From the NCBI GenBank assembly GCA_965232985.1, contig CBDDRC010000039.1:62001-126000 (forward strand): a DNA stretch of 64,000 nt, given 5' to 3'. Numbering within the stretch: the stretch's first letter is position 1; every line of letters starts with the position of its first letter. The stretch is from JADFDG01 sp965232985. Lineage in GTDB: Bacteria > Pseudomonadota > Gammaproteobacteria > Pseudomonadales > JADFDG01. Below, piece after piece: positions 17,007-25,602 of this stretch. The notes below the pieces were generated by a model. That model searched no databases and was not told the origin of the DNA. It saw only the letters and a list, made by a program, of their open reading frames with translations. Position numbers and translations under genes: made by a program.

Positions 17007-17582
17007 TCAGGCGTTCTGTGCGGCAACACGAATGATTTCCTTCGCCAGCTCGCCAAGCTTCACACCGCGCGCCATAGCCGCTTTGCGCATGGCGTGATAC
17101 GCGGCGTTTTCATCGAGTTTTTCGTGCTGCATGACCAACGCCTTGGCACGCTCGATCAACTTGCGCTCGGCCAGACGCTGCTCGATTTCATCGAGCTTGT
17201 CGCGCATGCGCTGATCCACGCGAAAACGGGTGATCGCAACCTGCAGAATCGCATTGATGCGTTCGGCAGCGATGCCATCGACGATATAGGCGGAAACACC
17301 GGCGGAAAGCGCCGCTTCGATTGCGGTATCGCTGCCATCGGTGGTGAACATCACGATGGGCCGCGGCTCATCGCGCGTGGTGACACAAACCTGCTCGAGT
17401 ACATCACGACTGGGCGAATTGACATCCATCAGTACGACATCCGGCGCGAGACGCTGCACCGCATCCGCAAGCGCCCAGGGACTGGTGATTTCGCCGACGA
17501 TTTCGCAACCGGCAATGAGCACGGCGTCCCGCAGCGTATTGGCCGTGGCTGTGCCGTCGTCAAACAGGACGACCTTGAGCAT
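17007..17582 (-). CDS. nasT: NasT-type ANTAR antiterminator / response regulator
   Basis: 191-aa protein: an N-terminal receiver-like domain (LFDDG at 6-10, phosphoacceptor-like Asp53 in LMDVNSP) and a C-terminal ANTAR RNA-binding domain (about 125-185; helices with AKALVMQHEKLDENAAYHAM). The receiver Lys normally near residue 105 is replaced by Asp (AYIVDGI), so phospho-control is unlikely. That is usual for NasT, which is held inactive by the nitrate sensor NasS. It should bind hexaloop hairpins in the nirB and nrtA leaders and let transcription pass the terminators when nitrate is present. The ATG at 17582 was chosen because the receiver domain starts there; no strong ribosome site is visible. 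No nasS lies in the window. It is divergent from dapE. Confidence 0.9.
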   Translation of the reverse strand: MLKVVLFDDGTATANTLRDAVLIAGCEIVGEITSPWALADAVQRLAPDVVLMDVNSPSRDVLEQVCVTTRDEPRPIVMFTTDGSDTAIEAALSAGVSAYIVDGIAAERINAILQVAITRFRVDQRMRDKLDEIEQRLAERKLIERAKALVMQHEKLDENAAYHAMRKAAMARGVKLGELAKEIIRVAAQNA

Positions 17583-17750
17583 GGGTGTTTGTACTGCATC
17601 CGGAATTCGGGGTAAGTCAGTCACTGTCTTGCAATAGCCGTACCAACGCAATGCCCTCGCTGCAGCAAATAGAGAAGCGCCTCACTCGATCGCCGTTCAT
17701 GGCCGGGTTCGTGTCGTGACCCATCAACCCGGCTGATACAATCGCCGGCT

Positions 17751-18890
17751 ATGACCGAGCCAAATCACCCTACGATTGTCCTTGCCTGCGAACTCATGCG
17801 CCGGCCTTCCGTAACCCCCGACGACGCCGGCTGCCAGCAAGCGCTGGCCGCGCGGCTCGCGCCGCTCGGCTTCGTTGCCGAGCACCTGCGCTTTGCCGAT
17901 GTCGACAACCTCTGGCTGAAACGCGGCACCGGCAAACCGCTTTTCGTGTTCGCCGGCCACACCGATGTCGTCCCGACCGGGCCGCGCGAGCAGTGGTCGC
18001 TGGATCCGTTCGCGCCAGAGATTCGCAACAGCATGCTTTATGGCCGCGGCGCCGCCGACATGAAGGGCTCGATCGCAGCGATGGTCGTGGCCGTCGAGCG
18101 TTTCATTGCAAAACACCCGGATCCGAAAGGTGCCATCGCCTTCCTGCTGACATCCGACGAGGAAGGCCCATCCATCAACGGCACGGTGAAAGTTGTCGAG
18201 ACGCTGGCAGCGCGCGGTGAGAAAATCGACTGGTGCGTGGTCGGCGAACCCAGCGCAACGAAAATGACCGGCGACGTGATCAAGAACGGCCGCCGCGGTT
18301 CACTCGGCGCCGTGCTGACGGTAAAAGGCGTGCAGGGCCATGTCGCCTACCCGCAACTTGCCAAAAACCCCATCCACATCGCCTTGCCGGCGCTCGCCGA
18401 GCTGGCCGCACAGCACTGGGACAACGGCAACGAATTTTTCCCGGCAACTTCCTTCCAGATATCAAACATCAACAGCGGCACGGGCGCTTCCAATGTCATT
18501 CCGGGCGAGTGCAGCGTGGTGTTCAATTTCCGCTTCAGCACCGAGCAGGCACCGGAAAGCCTCATGCAAAAAGCCGAAGCCGTATTGAAGAAGTACGGAC
18601 TCGACTACAGTATCAAGTGGAAACTCACGGGCAATCCTTTTTTGACCGGGCACGGCGATCTGATCGCCGCCACCCGGCGGGCGATTCGTACAGTGTGCGG
18701 CATTGAGCCGAAGCTTTCGACCGACGGCGGCACATCCGACGGCCGCTTCATTGCCCCCACTGGCGCACAGGTGGTGGAAATCGGCCCGCCGAACGCCACC
18801 ATCCACAAGATTGATGAACAGGTCGGCGTTGCCGATCTCATCGTGCTTACCGATGTCTATGAGCGCCTGCTGGCGGAGTTGTTGGCATGA
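17751..18890 (+). CDS. dapE: Succinyl-diaminopimelate desuccinylase
   Basis: 379-aa zinc-dependent M20 amidohydrolase that hydrolyses N-succinyl-LL-diaminopimelate in lysine and cell-wall precursor synthesis. Metal and catalytic residues are in place: His70 and Asp72 (FAGHTDVVP), Asp103 (GRGAADMKG), the Glu137-Glu138 pair (LTSDEEGPS), and a C-terminal His in PNATIHKIDE. The TDGGTSDGRFI substrate motif is present. Length is that of the family. Its 3' end overlaps the next ORF by 4 bp (ATGA), so dapE, the 130-aa protein and selD look like one operon. It is divergent from nasT across a 168-bp gap that must hold both promoters. Confidence 0.96.
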   Translation: MTEPNHPTIVLACELMRRPSVTPDDAGCQQALAARLAPLGFVAEHLRFADVDNLWLKRGTGKPLFVFAGHTDVVPTGPREQWSLDPFAPEIRNSMLYGRGAADMKGSIAAMVVAVERFIAKHPDPKGAIAFLLTSDEEGPSINGTVKVVETLAARGEKIDWCVVGEPSATKMTGDVIKNGRRGSLGAVLTVKGVQGHVAYPQLAKNPIHIALPALAELAAQHWDNGNEFFPATSFQISNINSGTGASNVIPGECSVVFNFRFSTEQAPESLMQKAEAVLKKYGLDYSIKWKLTGNPFLTGHGDLIAATRRAIRTVCGIEPKLSTDGGTSDGRFIAPTGAQVVEIGPPNATIHKIDEQVGVADLIVLTDVYERLLAELLA

Positions 18891-19279
18891 ACACAAACAA
18901 CCAGCCGGATATCGAAATCTATGTAAAGGACACCACCGCCGATGAATTGCGCAGCTGGCTGCAGAAACGTCTGGGCGCGCTCGTGGTTGAACCGGTGCGC
19001 GGCACGGTGACGCAATTGCGTGCCGAACGCGACGGCCTCGTCATTCCGATACGAATAATGACCGCCGTCGTGGGCAAGGCATGGAGCTGCGTCTGGTTCG
19101 ATTCACCGGATACGCCCTGGGCTGACGATCTGGCCTGCGGTCGCGACTGCTTCGCCGTGCTCGGCAAGGAAGTGCGCTGCAGCGCCGGCAACTTCGATGA
19201 AACACGCGGCGACGATCCGGACGCATTCATCCGCATCAACGCCGAGGGCGAACAAGCCATTTCCTGGAAAACCGGATGA
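18887..19279 (+). CDS. Conserved hypothetical protein (130 aa)
   Basis: 130-aa soluble protein that I cannot assign. It has an alpha/beta look (IEIYVKDTTADELRSWLQKRLG, then strands), with no signal peptide or membrane segment. It contains three Cys (SCVWF, DLACGRDC) that do not form a standard zinc motif. It overlaps dapE by 4 bp and selD by 4 bp, so all three are translationally coupled. A role connected with selenide chemistry or with dapE is possible only from position. Its codon usage and GC resemble its neighbours, so it is real coding sequence. Confidence 0.8.
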   Translation: MNTNNQPDIEIYVKDTTADELRSWLQKRLGALVVEPVRGTVTQLRAERDGLVIPIRIMTAVVGKAWSCVWFDSPDTPWADDLACGRDCFAVLGKEVRCSAGNFDETRGDDPDAFIRINAEGEQAISWKTG

Positions 19280-20316
19280 CCGCCGTGAAACTCACGCAGT
19301 ACGCCCATGGCGGCGGCTGCGGCTGCAAGATCGCCCCGAATCTGCTGGCGGAAATCCTGAAAAGCTCCCCGGCGACCACTGCATTCGCCAACCTGATGGT
19401 CGGCACCGAAACCAGCGACGACGCGGCGGTCTACAAGCTTAATGATGCGCAGGCGCTGATCGCCACCACCGATTTCTTCATGCCGATCGTTGACGATGCC
19501 TACGATTTCGGCCGCATCGCCGCGACCAATGCGCTCAGCGATGTCTATGCCATGGGCGGCACACCGATTCTTGCGCTGGCGCTGCTCGGCATGCCGATCG
19601 ACAAATTGCCGGCGGCGGTCATCGGGCAAATTCTGAAAGGCGGCGCTGATGCTTGCGCGGCAGCAGGCATTCCCGTTGCCGGCGGCCACTCGATCGACGC
19701 GCCCGAACCGATCTACGGCCTCGTTGCACTGGGCCTCGTGCACCCGGCGAATGTGAAACGCAACAGCGGCGCAAAAGACGGCGACGTGCTAATACTCGGC
19801 AAGGGGCTCGGTGTCGGCGTGCTCGCAGCGGCACTGAAAAAGAATCTGCTCGATGCTGATGGCTATCGCGTGATGCTGGACAGCACTACGAAACTCAATA
19901 CACCGGGCATTGCGCTCGCGGCGCTGCCGGGTGTGCATGCACTCACCGATGTTACCGGCTTTGGTTTGCTCGGGCATTTGCTGGAAATTTGTCGCGGTGC
20001 GCAGCTGGCGGCGGCAATTGATTTCGCAGCAGTGCCCGTGTTGTCGCATGCAGAAGCACTCGCGCGTGCCGGGGTTGGCCCCGGCGCCATTAGCCGCAAC
20101 TGGGCAAGCTATGGCCAGGATGTGCTGCTTGCTGCCAGCATTGCTACTTGGCAACGCCAGCTGTTGTGCGACCCGCAAACCAGCGGCGGGTTGCTGGTGG
20201 CCTGCGATCCAGCGCTGAAAAATGAAGTGCTGGCGATTTTCCGCCAGCAGGATTTTACGCAGGCGACAGAAATCGGTGTGCTGCACGCAGGCAAGGTTAA
20301 CGTCAGCGTGCGTTGA
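19276..20316 (+). CDS. selD: Selenide, water dikinase
   Basis: 346-aa enzyme making selenophosphate from selenide and ATP. The N-terminal glycine-rich loop carries the catalytic pair Cys15 and Lys18 (HGGGCGCK), with Cys17 as in E. coli. Further AIRS-family signatures are TETSDDAAVY, ATTDFFMPIVDD, GRIAATNALSDVYAMGG, the selenophosphate-synthase Gly/His run (VAGGHSIDAPEP), and DPQTSGGLLVA. Cys rather than Sec is encoded. Selenophosphate feeds selenocysteine synthesis (SelA) or 2-selenouridine in tRNA (SelU); neither gene is in the window. The start overlaps the preceding gene by 4 bp. Confidence 0.96.
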   Translation: MTAVKLTQYAHGGGCGCKIAPNLLAEILKSSPATTAFANLMVGTETSDDAAVYKLNDAQALIATTDFFMPIVDDAYDFGRIAATNALSDVYAMGGTPILALALLGMPIDKLPAAVIGQILKGGADACAAAGIPVAGGHSIDAPEPIYGLVALGLVHPANVKRNSGAKDGDVLILGKGLGVGVLAAALKKNLLDADGYRVMLDSTTKLNTPGIALAALPGVHALTDVTGFGLLGHLLEICRGAQLAAAIDFAAVPVLSHAEALARAGVGPGAISRNWASYGQDVLLAASIATWQRQLLCDPQTSGGLLVACDPALKNEVLAIFRQQDFTQATEIGVLHAGKVNVSVR

Positions 20317-20340
20317 AGCGGTTGCGCCGGGCATCGGCGT

Positions 20341-21021
20341 TCAATACTTTTCCGCCAGCCAGATGATGTGCCGTGCGCCCTTGTTGCCATGCGCACGCAC
20401 TTTCAGTTCTTCGGCATGAAAGCCGCTCTGGCGCAGGCGCTCGGTGAAGCGCGCGTCGGGGCCGGCCGACCAGACTGCCAGCACGCCGCCGGCGCGCAGT
20501 GCGGAAAAGGCTGCGGTGAGACCTGCCAACGAGTAAAGCCAGTCGTTGGCCTTGTGGGTCAGCCCCTCGGGGCCATTGTCGACATCCAGCAGGATCGCAT
20601 CGAACGCCTCAGCTGCGGTTTTCAGCACCAGTGCGACATCGCACTCGCGCACCAGGGCGCGCGCATCCTGCAACGGATTGCCGGCGTGCGCGCCAAGCAG
20701 GCCACGATTCCACGTCACTACCGCCGGCACCAGTTCTGCCACCACCACCTCGGCATTGGCGCCAAGCTGGCGCAGCGCGGCGGCCAGCGTGAAGCCCATG
20801 CCCAACCCGCCGATCAGCACGCGCGGGCGCGGCCGGCTGGCAATTTTTGCGCAGGCAAACTCGGCCAGTTTGTCTTCGGAACCATGCAGACGGGTGTTCA
20901 TCAATTCGCCGCCACCGGCGATCTTGATGGCGAAATGATTGCCCTGCCGAAACAGGCGCAACTCGCCGCCGTTGTTGGGAATGGGCGCGGTATCGAGCAG
21001 TTCGTCGCGGGTTACCGGCAC
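20341..21021 (-). CDS. Spermidine-synthase-like methyltransferase-fold protein
   Basis: 226-aa cytoplasmic protein with the Rossmann fold of the spermidine synthase/SAM group: a glycine-rich nucleotide loop (VLIGGLGMGFTLAAAL), an acidic end of strand 2 (VVVAELVPAVVTWNRG), and DAILLDVDNGPEG. True spermidine synthases need further Asp and Tyr residues that I cannot align here, so substrate is unknown; such stand-alone proteins are usually labelled spermidine synthase-like. The GTG at 21021 (VTRDELLDTAP) is my preferred start, but an in-frame GTG at 21057 overlapping the upstream gene is also possible. Neither has a strong ribosome site. It converges on selD with a 24-bp gap. Confidence 0.78.
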   Translation of the reverse strand: MPVTRDELLDTAPIPNNGGELRLFRQGNHFAIKIAGGGELMNTRLHGSEDKLAEFACAKIASRPRPRVLIGGLGMGFTLAAALRQLGANAEVVVAELVPAVVTWNRGLLGAHAGNPLQDARALVRECDVALVLKTAAEAFDAILLDVDNGPEGLTHKANDWLYSLAGLTAAFSALRAGGVLAVWSAGPDARFTERLRQSGFHAEELKVRAHGNKGARHIIWLAEKY

Positions 21022-21031
21022 GCAGTCAGAC

Positions 21032-21772
21032 TCATGGCTGCACCAGCCAGCGACCACAACCGTTGAAGGTCACGCCGTCATAGGTGATTTTCACCTGCGT
21101 ATCGAAAATCTCATCGCCTACGCCGTCGCTGCAGGTCACTGGTATCGTGAGCATGTCGAACACGTGTGTGTCAGCCTCAACGTGGAAACGCATATTGCTG
21201 CCTTCCTTCACCGCCGCTCCCGGCGGCACAATCACGCGATCCTGGCCGTCATTGGTGAGCAGCAGAATCCACTTGTCCGGCACCACTTCCAGTATCCAGC
21301 CGGGCCGGCCGACGGCACGAAACGACACCTCGCGCAGCCGCGCGCTCTCCCACGGACTCTTCACCGGAAAGACGCGGCAATCAATCGCCACGTTGTCATT
21401 GCCGGGCTGCGTGTAGATCGCGCCGTCGTTATTAAACGCGAGACGATAGCCGTCAGCCTGGAATGCCGGCCCCGCTTCGGAATCAACCTGTGCGAGATCG
21501 CGCGGCGCCTGCGGGGCCTCGATGCGCACCGCTTTGTCGTTCAGTTGCAAGCCGACCGGTGCGAGATCCGTACAACGCAACACCGCCATGTGCGTGGCGA
21601 CGAACTGTGCCGGCAGGGTGGGTGCGCTGACAGCAGGCAATAACGATTTGCTGGTACAGCCGGCGATCATGATGAGCAGCAACGGGACGACACCAGAAAA
21701 CGAACGCCGGAAAGAAGAATTCCCGGGTTCTCCACGAGAACGCAAGCAATACAACATTGTCACAATCGCCAT
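21032..21772 (-). CDS. Lipoprotein with MliC-like and C-terminal CSDG/GCG segments
   Basis: 246-aa predicted lipoprotein: a hydrophobic signal ending in a lipobox with the lipidated Cys at 39 (LLIMIAGC). Residues about 60-130 resemble membrane-bound lysozyme inhibitors of the MliC type (a Cys early, then YRLAFNNDGAIYTQPG and VAIDC). The C-terminal quarter has a CSDGVGDEIFDTQVKI...FNGCGRWL pattern seen at the end of other envelope lipoproteins. So it could be a periplasmic or outer-membrane protease/lysozyme-inhibitor-like protein; this is inference from short motifs. The start is uncertain: ATG 21772 has AGAGG too close, and GTG at 21763 or ATG at 21757 are alternatives. It begins 3 bp after the yebC-like stop. 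Confidence 0.7.
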   Translation of the reverse strand: MAIVTMLYCLRSRGEPGNSSFRRSFSGVVPLLLIMIAGCTSKSLLPAVSAPTLPAQFVATHMAVLRCTDLAPVGLQLNDKAVRIEAPQAPRDLAQVDSEAGPAFQADGYRLAFNNDGAIYTQPGNDNVAIDCRVFPVKSPWESARLREVSFRAVGRPGWILEVVPDKWILLLTNDGQDRVIVPPGAAVKEGSNMRFHVEADTHVFDMLTIPVTCSDGVGDEIFDTQVKITYDGVTFNGCGRWLVQP

Positions 21773-21775
21773 CCT

Positions 21776-22477
21776 CTATCCGGCCAGGCCGACATACACA
21801 TGCTGTACATCATCGTCGGCATCAATCGCTTCAAGAAAAGCTTCCACTTCGGCACGCTCCGCATCGGCCAGCGTAACCGGATTCTTCGGCCGGTAACCGA
21901 GTACCGCCGACTGCACGGTAAAACCGAAATTCGGCAACGCCCGACTGACCGTATCCAGATCGATCATGGCCGTGAGGAACAGCGTCGCGCCCTCTTCATC
22001 GGGCTCGAAATCCTGTGCGCCGGCCTCGATGGCGGCCAGTTCCGGATCGGCGCCGGCCGTGGTGGGCGTCGCCTCGATCATGCCGAGATAATCGAAATCC
22101 CAGGACACCGAACCGGAATTGCCCAACTGACCCTTGCGGAACAACACACGCATGCTCGATGCAGTGCGATTGGTGTTGTCGGTGAGGCACTCGACGATGA
22201 CCGGTACCCGGTGCGGCGCAAAACCCTCGTAGGTGACCTTCTCGAAACTCACCCCGGTGTCCAGCAGGCCGGCGCCCTTCTTGATGGCACGCTCGACAGT
22301 GTCCTTGGGCATTGATGCTTTCTTCGCCTGCTCGATGGCCATGCGCAGGCGGGGATTCATGTCCGGATCGGCACCGGCGCGCGCAGCCACCATGATTTCC
22401 TTCGCCAGCCGGGTGAAGATGCGGCCTTTTGCCGCCGCCGCCGCTTCCTTGCCTTTGGCTTTCCACTGTGCGCCCAT
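21776..22477 (-). CDS. YebC/PmpR-family protein
   Basis: 233-aa protein of the TACO1/YebC family, which in bacteria is linked to regulation of transcription and to relief of ribosome stalling at proline runs. Domains I-III are intact (KGRIFTRLAKEIMVAARAGADPDMNPRLR, AIEQAKKASMPKDTVERAIKKG, ECLTDNTNRTASSMRVLFRKGQGQ-like region). The N-terminus lacks the GHSKWANIKHRK start of canonical YebC. It reads MGAQWKAKGKEAAAAAKG, so it is a paralogue more like the YeeN type. It lies 13 bp after the YjdM-like gene in a compact minus-strand run. Confidence 0.88.
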   Translation of the reverse strand: MGAQWKAKGKEAAAAAKGRIFTRLAKEIMVAARAGADPDMNPRLRMAIEQAKKASMPKDTVERAIKKGAGLLDTGVSFEKVTYEGFAPHRVPVIVECLTDNTNRTASSMRVLFRKGQLGNSGSVSWDFDYLGMIEATPTTAGADPELAAIEAGAQDFEPDEEGATLFLTAMIDLDTVSRALPNFGFTVQSAVLGYRPKNPVTLADAERAEVEAFLEAIDADDDVQHVYVGLAG

Positions 22478-22490
22478 TGCCGTCGCCCCC

Positions 22491-22832
22491 TTATGCTTTC
22501 TTCACGAATTCCGATTTCAACTGCATTGCGCCGATGCCGTCAATCTTGCAGTCGATATTGTGGTCGCCGTCAACGAGGCGGATGTTTCTTACCTTGGTGC
22601 CGACTTTCACCACCGATGACGAACCCTTTACTTTCAGATCCTTGATGACCGTCACCGCGTCACCGTCGCTGAGCACATTCCCGTACGCATCCCGCACAAC
22701 GCGCTGCTCATCGGCACTGTCTGCCACCGCATCCTTGCTCCATTCGTGCGCACACTCCGGGCAAACATACGCGCTGCCGTCTTCGTAGGTGAATTCAGAA
22801 CCGCACTTCGGGCACTTGGGGAAACCACTCAT
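22491..22832 (-). CDS. yjdM: YjdM/PhnA-family zinc-ribbon protein
   Basis: 113-aa protein of the YjdM (old name PhnA) family. An N-terminal zinc ribbon has four Cys at 7, 10, 24 and 27 (CPKC...CPEC), and the conserved C-terminal domain carries VVRDAYGNVLSDGDAVTVIKDLKVKGSS. Family members are common, but their function is not settled, and the link to phosphonate use in E. coli was only positional. The start overlaps the 3' end of the glutathione-transferase gene by 4 bp (ATGA), so the two are coupled. Confidence 0.92.
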   Translation of the reverse strand: MSGFPKCPKCGSEFTYEDGSAYVCPECAHEWSKDAVADSADEQRVVRDAYGNVLSDGDAVTVIKDLKVKGSSSVVKVGTKVRNIRLVDGDHNIDCKIDGIGAMQLKSEFVKKA

Positions 22833-23542
22833 GCCGCACCCTGTTCATGATGAGCTGCCGTTGCGTAATCCACCCGCGCCAGCCATTGCCGCACGTTCTC
22901 ATGGCCGCGCAGCAAATCCTCGCCCTCGCTGGTGCCGACGATGCAATCGAGTTGCACGTACACCGCGATGTCGGCCAGCGAGAGCGCGTCGCCGACCAGC
23001 CATTGCCGGCCGGCGAGCCACTGGTTGAGCATGTGGAAGTGACGCTCAAGGTCACGCTTGATCACTTCGATCGGCTTGCGACCGATACCTTGCGCAGCGG
23101 TGGTTTTCGCCATGGCCCCGGGCACCACCAGCTTCGCGATGCGCCTGATCAGGCCGCCATCGTGTTTGCTCGCCTCGGGCACCCAGCGCTCGGCATTGTG
23201 CGGCAGCGTGAAGCGCAGATGCATTTCGTAGAAATACAGCGCTTCGTCGGCCCAGTCCTCGAAAAAGTGTGTCAGCGCCTGTTCGCGCGGATCGGCCGGA
23301 ATGAGGGCCGGCTCCGGAAAGCGCGCCTCGAGGAAACGGACGATGTCGGTGGAGTCGGCGATGCGCTCGCCCTCGATATCAAGCACCGGCAGCTTCGCGG
23401 CAGGCGAGAGCTTCTTCAGCCGCCCCTTGAGGGTATCGAGAATGGTGACTTCCTCGATGCGGTAAGCAACACCTTTGGCGTGCAGGACCCGCCGCACCTT
23501 GTCGCAAAAAGGGGAAAGCTCGTACTGGTACAGGGTGATCAT
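22829..23542 (-). CDS. Glutathione S-transferase family protein
   Basis: 237-aa soluble protein with an N-terminal thioredoxin-like GST domain (MITLYQYELSPFCDKVRRVL; candidate active residue Cys13 in SPFC), the cis-Pro/substrate segment AKLPVLDIEGERIADSTDIVRFLE, and an all-helical C-terminal domain ending in LSLADIAVYVQLD. SPFC rather than a Ser or Tyr suggests a Cys-type (omega/beta-like) GST, which would favour thiol-transfer or reduction of conjugates. The substrate is unknown. First gene of the run GST-yjdM-yebC-lipoprotein, with a 57-bp gap to the oxygenase gene upstream. Confidence 0.88.
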   Translation of the reverse strand: MITLYQYELSPFCDKVRRVLHAKGVAYRIEEVTILDTLKGRLKKLSPAAKLPVLDIEGERIADSTDIVRFLEARFPEPALIPADPREQALTHFFEDWADEALYFYEMHLRFTLPHNAERWVPEASKHDGGLIRRIAKLVVPGAMAKTTAAQGIGRKPIEVIKRDLERHFHMLNQWLAGRQWLVGDALSLADIAVYVQLDCIVGTSEGEDLLRGHENVRQWLARVDYATAAHHEQGAA

Positions 23543-23599
23543 GCCTACCTCCGAATCGAAGGCCGCATTCTAGCGCGCCCAGACGCACCTGCGGACTCG

Positions 23600-24565
23600 T
23601 TACCTGCCGGCGCTGACCAGTTCGCGCTGGCCGAACCATGCCAGGTTGATGCCCTGCGTGATGAGGTCGGCGTGTGGCTTGCCGGCGAGACGTCGTTCGG
23701 CTTCGATAAAACTCGGTACGTAACGAATACGATTCGGCAGGCGCGGATATACCGCCTTCAGCATTTTCAGGCCACGCTCATAGGTTTTACGGTTGGCAGG
23801 CGTGTCCGGCGGCAGTTCGAATTCCGCCCGCAGGCGATCGGGCATCATGTACGCGGTCATCACCTGCAGCCAGGACAACGCCGGTTTGATCGGCCCGCCG
23901 AAGTTGAAAATCATGTGGCCCATCTCTCGGCCAACGCTACGCGCGGTGATCTCGTCGGAGTCGTACATTCTGTTCATGTATTGCTGAAATGCGCCCCAAT
24001 CCGGTGGAATGGCATCGTCCGGGATGCCAAACAGGTGCGCGAACAATTTTGTTTCCTCGTAGTAACGCGACTTCTCGGTGGCCGTCAGCGCCGGAAAAAC
24101 CAGTTCGTACATTCGCATCTGGGTGTCCCACAGGGTGGCATGCACCCACAGCATGGCGCCGACCTCGTTGGCCGCGTAGTGCGAATCCTTCGCGAACGCG
24201 CCGGAATCTTCCGGCAGCGTGCCCCTGATCCTGGTGTGAATCAGGCGCACATGGTTGGCGGCGCGCATCACCTGATCGGCATTGCCGTAGATCATTGTAA
24301 AAACATTGATGAAGGTGCGCCGAAAACGGCCGAGCGGATCATCACGGGTTTGCGAGTGCTGGTCGATCGCATTCGCTACCCAGGGGTGTGCCAGCTGCAG
24401 CAACGCGGCGCGACCACCACCGAAGAAAGCGATGGTTTCCTTTCCCAGCTTCCACATCATCGAGTCCGGGCCGTAAATACCCGCCGCCGGATCGACTGTG
24501 CGCTGCAGGGCGTGCTCGGCCCAGCCGCGAAACTCTTTCTGGTTGATGAACCGTGGCTCGGTCAT
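23600..24565 (-). CDS. MpaB/DUF2236-type oxygenase
   Basis: 321-aa protein of the DUF2236 (MpaB_Lcp) family, which includes fungal MpaB and the rubber oxygenase Lcp; members carry haem b and cleave or oxidise isoprenoid-like chains. Typical segments are the AALLQLAHPWVANAI start, HTRIRGTLP, VHATLWDTQMRMYE, the YNRMYDSDEIT-like run and a C-terminal PRLPNRIRYVPS. Conserved His residues (in LAHPWV and WVHATL) are likely haem or metal ligands. ATG 24565 follows GAGGGCACTTTC; an in-frame longer start at 24610 or 24769 is possible but lacks a ribosome site. No signal peptide is seen with this start. It may belong to the lipid-degradation theme to its right. Confidence 0.84.
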   Translation of the reverse strand: MTEPRFINQKEFRGWAEHALQRTVDPAAGIYGPDSMMWKLGKETIAFFGGGRAALLQLAHPWVANAIDQHSQTRDDPLGRFRRTFINVFTMIYGNADQVMRAANHVRLIHTRIRGTLPEDSGAFAKDSHYAANEVGAMLWVHATLWDTQMRMYELVFPALTATEKSRYYEETKLFAHLFGIPDDAIPPDWGAFQQYMNRMYDSDEITARSVGREMGHMIFNFGGPIKPALSWLQVMTAYMMPDRLRAEFELPPDTPANRKTYERGLKMLKAVYPRLPNRIRYVPSFIEAERRLAGKPHADLITQGINLAWFGQRELVSAGR

Positions 24566-24828
24566 GAAAGTGCCCTCGGTGACTGCGCGCCCGATCTGCG
24601 GGCCGGACATGGAACCCGTGAGTTCGAAGCGCCACACATTGCCTCCAACCCGGCGCAACGACAATGACTTGGCTCGTCGATGTTCCGGGCATTCCGACCA
24701 AAGGGTACAGGCGCCGGGATACAGGCCCCCTGTCATACGCCGTTCATGCCTGACCACGAGAATGATCACCGCCAGGGTCGGCGCCCCCGGACACGGAGGT
24801 TGTCGATATACCGGAGTTACGTGCCCGT

Positions 24829-25602
24829 ATGCGCCGCCTGCCTCACCTCACGCTCGCCCTGTTGCTGCTGGGCACCTTGCCCCTGTCTTCGGCCCAGGCC
24901 GGCGAGCTTCTGCATTTCCACTACCCCGACAGCGGCGCGCCGCCGTATCTCTATGTGACGCCAGGCGCAGACAAGCCGACCGGCATTGTCGTCGACGTGC
25001 TCGAGACGGCGGCCCGCACGGCCCATCGCACCGTACGCTACGAGTTCCAGCCGCGCGAAAACGCCAGCGCAGCACTACGCTTGGGGCATGCCGGCGGTGC
25101 CCTGTTTTTTTCGGCGACACGACCACCGGCAAAAGGCAGCCTCGTCTCCATCGCTTTGCTGCGCATGGACAGCGTGCTCGTCACCACGAAAGACAAACAA
25201 ATCAACTACCGGCGGCCGGCAGAACTTGCCGACCGGCGTCTGTGCACGCTCACCGAAGAGATTTATCCGCCGCTGTCGCTGTTGGCGATGAGCGGCAAGT
25301 TGCTGCAGCGCAAGGCGAAGACCGAGCAGGCGCAGCTCATGATGCTGCGCAATGAAGACTGTGTTGCCGCGATCGTCAACGGGCCGATGTATCGCTGGCT
25401 CGCTGCCCGCTATCGCTGGGACGATCTGCGCATCGAATCACAACCGCTGCTGTCCGAAGATCTGGTGCTGGGATTCGCAGCAGACGAACAATCCTTTCTT
25501 GAGGTGCTGAACAAGACGGTGACCCGGCTGCGCAAAAACGGCGAGCTCGGCAGGATTGTGCAGCGGCACCTGCCTGGTGCGGAGAATCTCACGACGCGCT
25601 GA
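24829..25602 (+). CDS. Periplasmic solute-binding protein, family 3-like
   Basis: 257-aa protein with a Sec signal peptide (cleavage near SSAQA, residues 21-25). The mature part has the bilobed type II periplasmic-binding fold of polar amino-acid binding proteins (GIVVDVLETAARTAHRTVRYEF; late FLEVLNKTVTRLRKNGELGRIVQRHLP). No ABC permease or ATPase is adjacent. Such orphan proteins may feed a distant transporter or act as a sensor ligand protein. It is divergent from the DUF2236 gene across 263 bp and convergent with the crotonase-family gene. Confidence 0.85.
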   Translation: MRRLPHLTLALLLLGTLPLSSAQAGELLHFHYPDSGAPPYLYVTPGADKPTGIVVDVLETAARTAHRTVRYEFQPRENASAALRLGHAGGALFFSATRPPAKGSLVSIALLRMDSVLVTTKDKQINYRRPAELADRRLCTLTEEIYPPLSLLAMSGKLLQRKAKTEQAQLMMLRNEDCVAAIVNGPMYRWLAARYRWDDLRIESQPLLSEDLVLGFAADEQSFLEVLNKTVTRLRKNGELGRIVQRHLPGAENLTTR

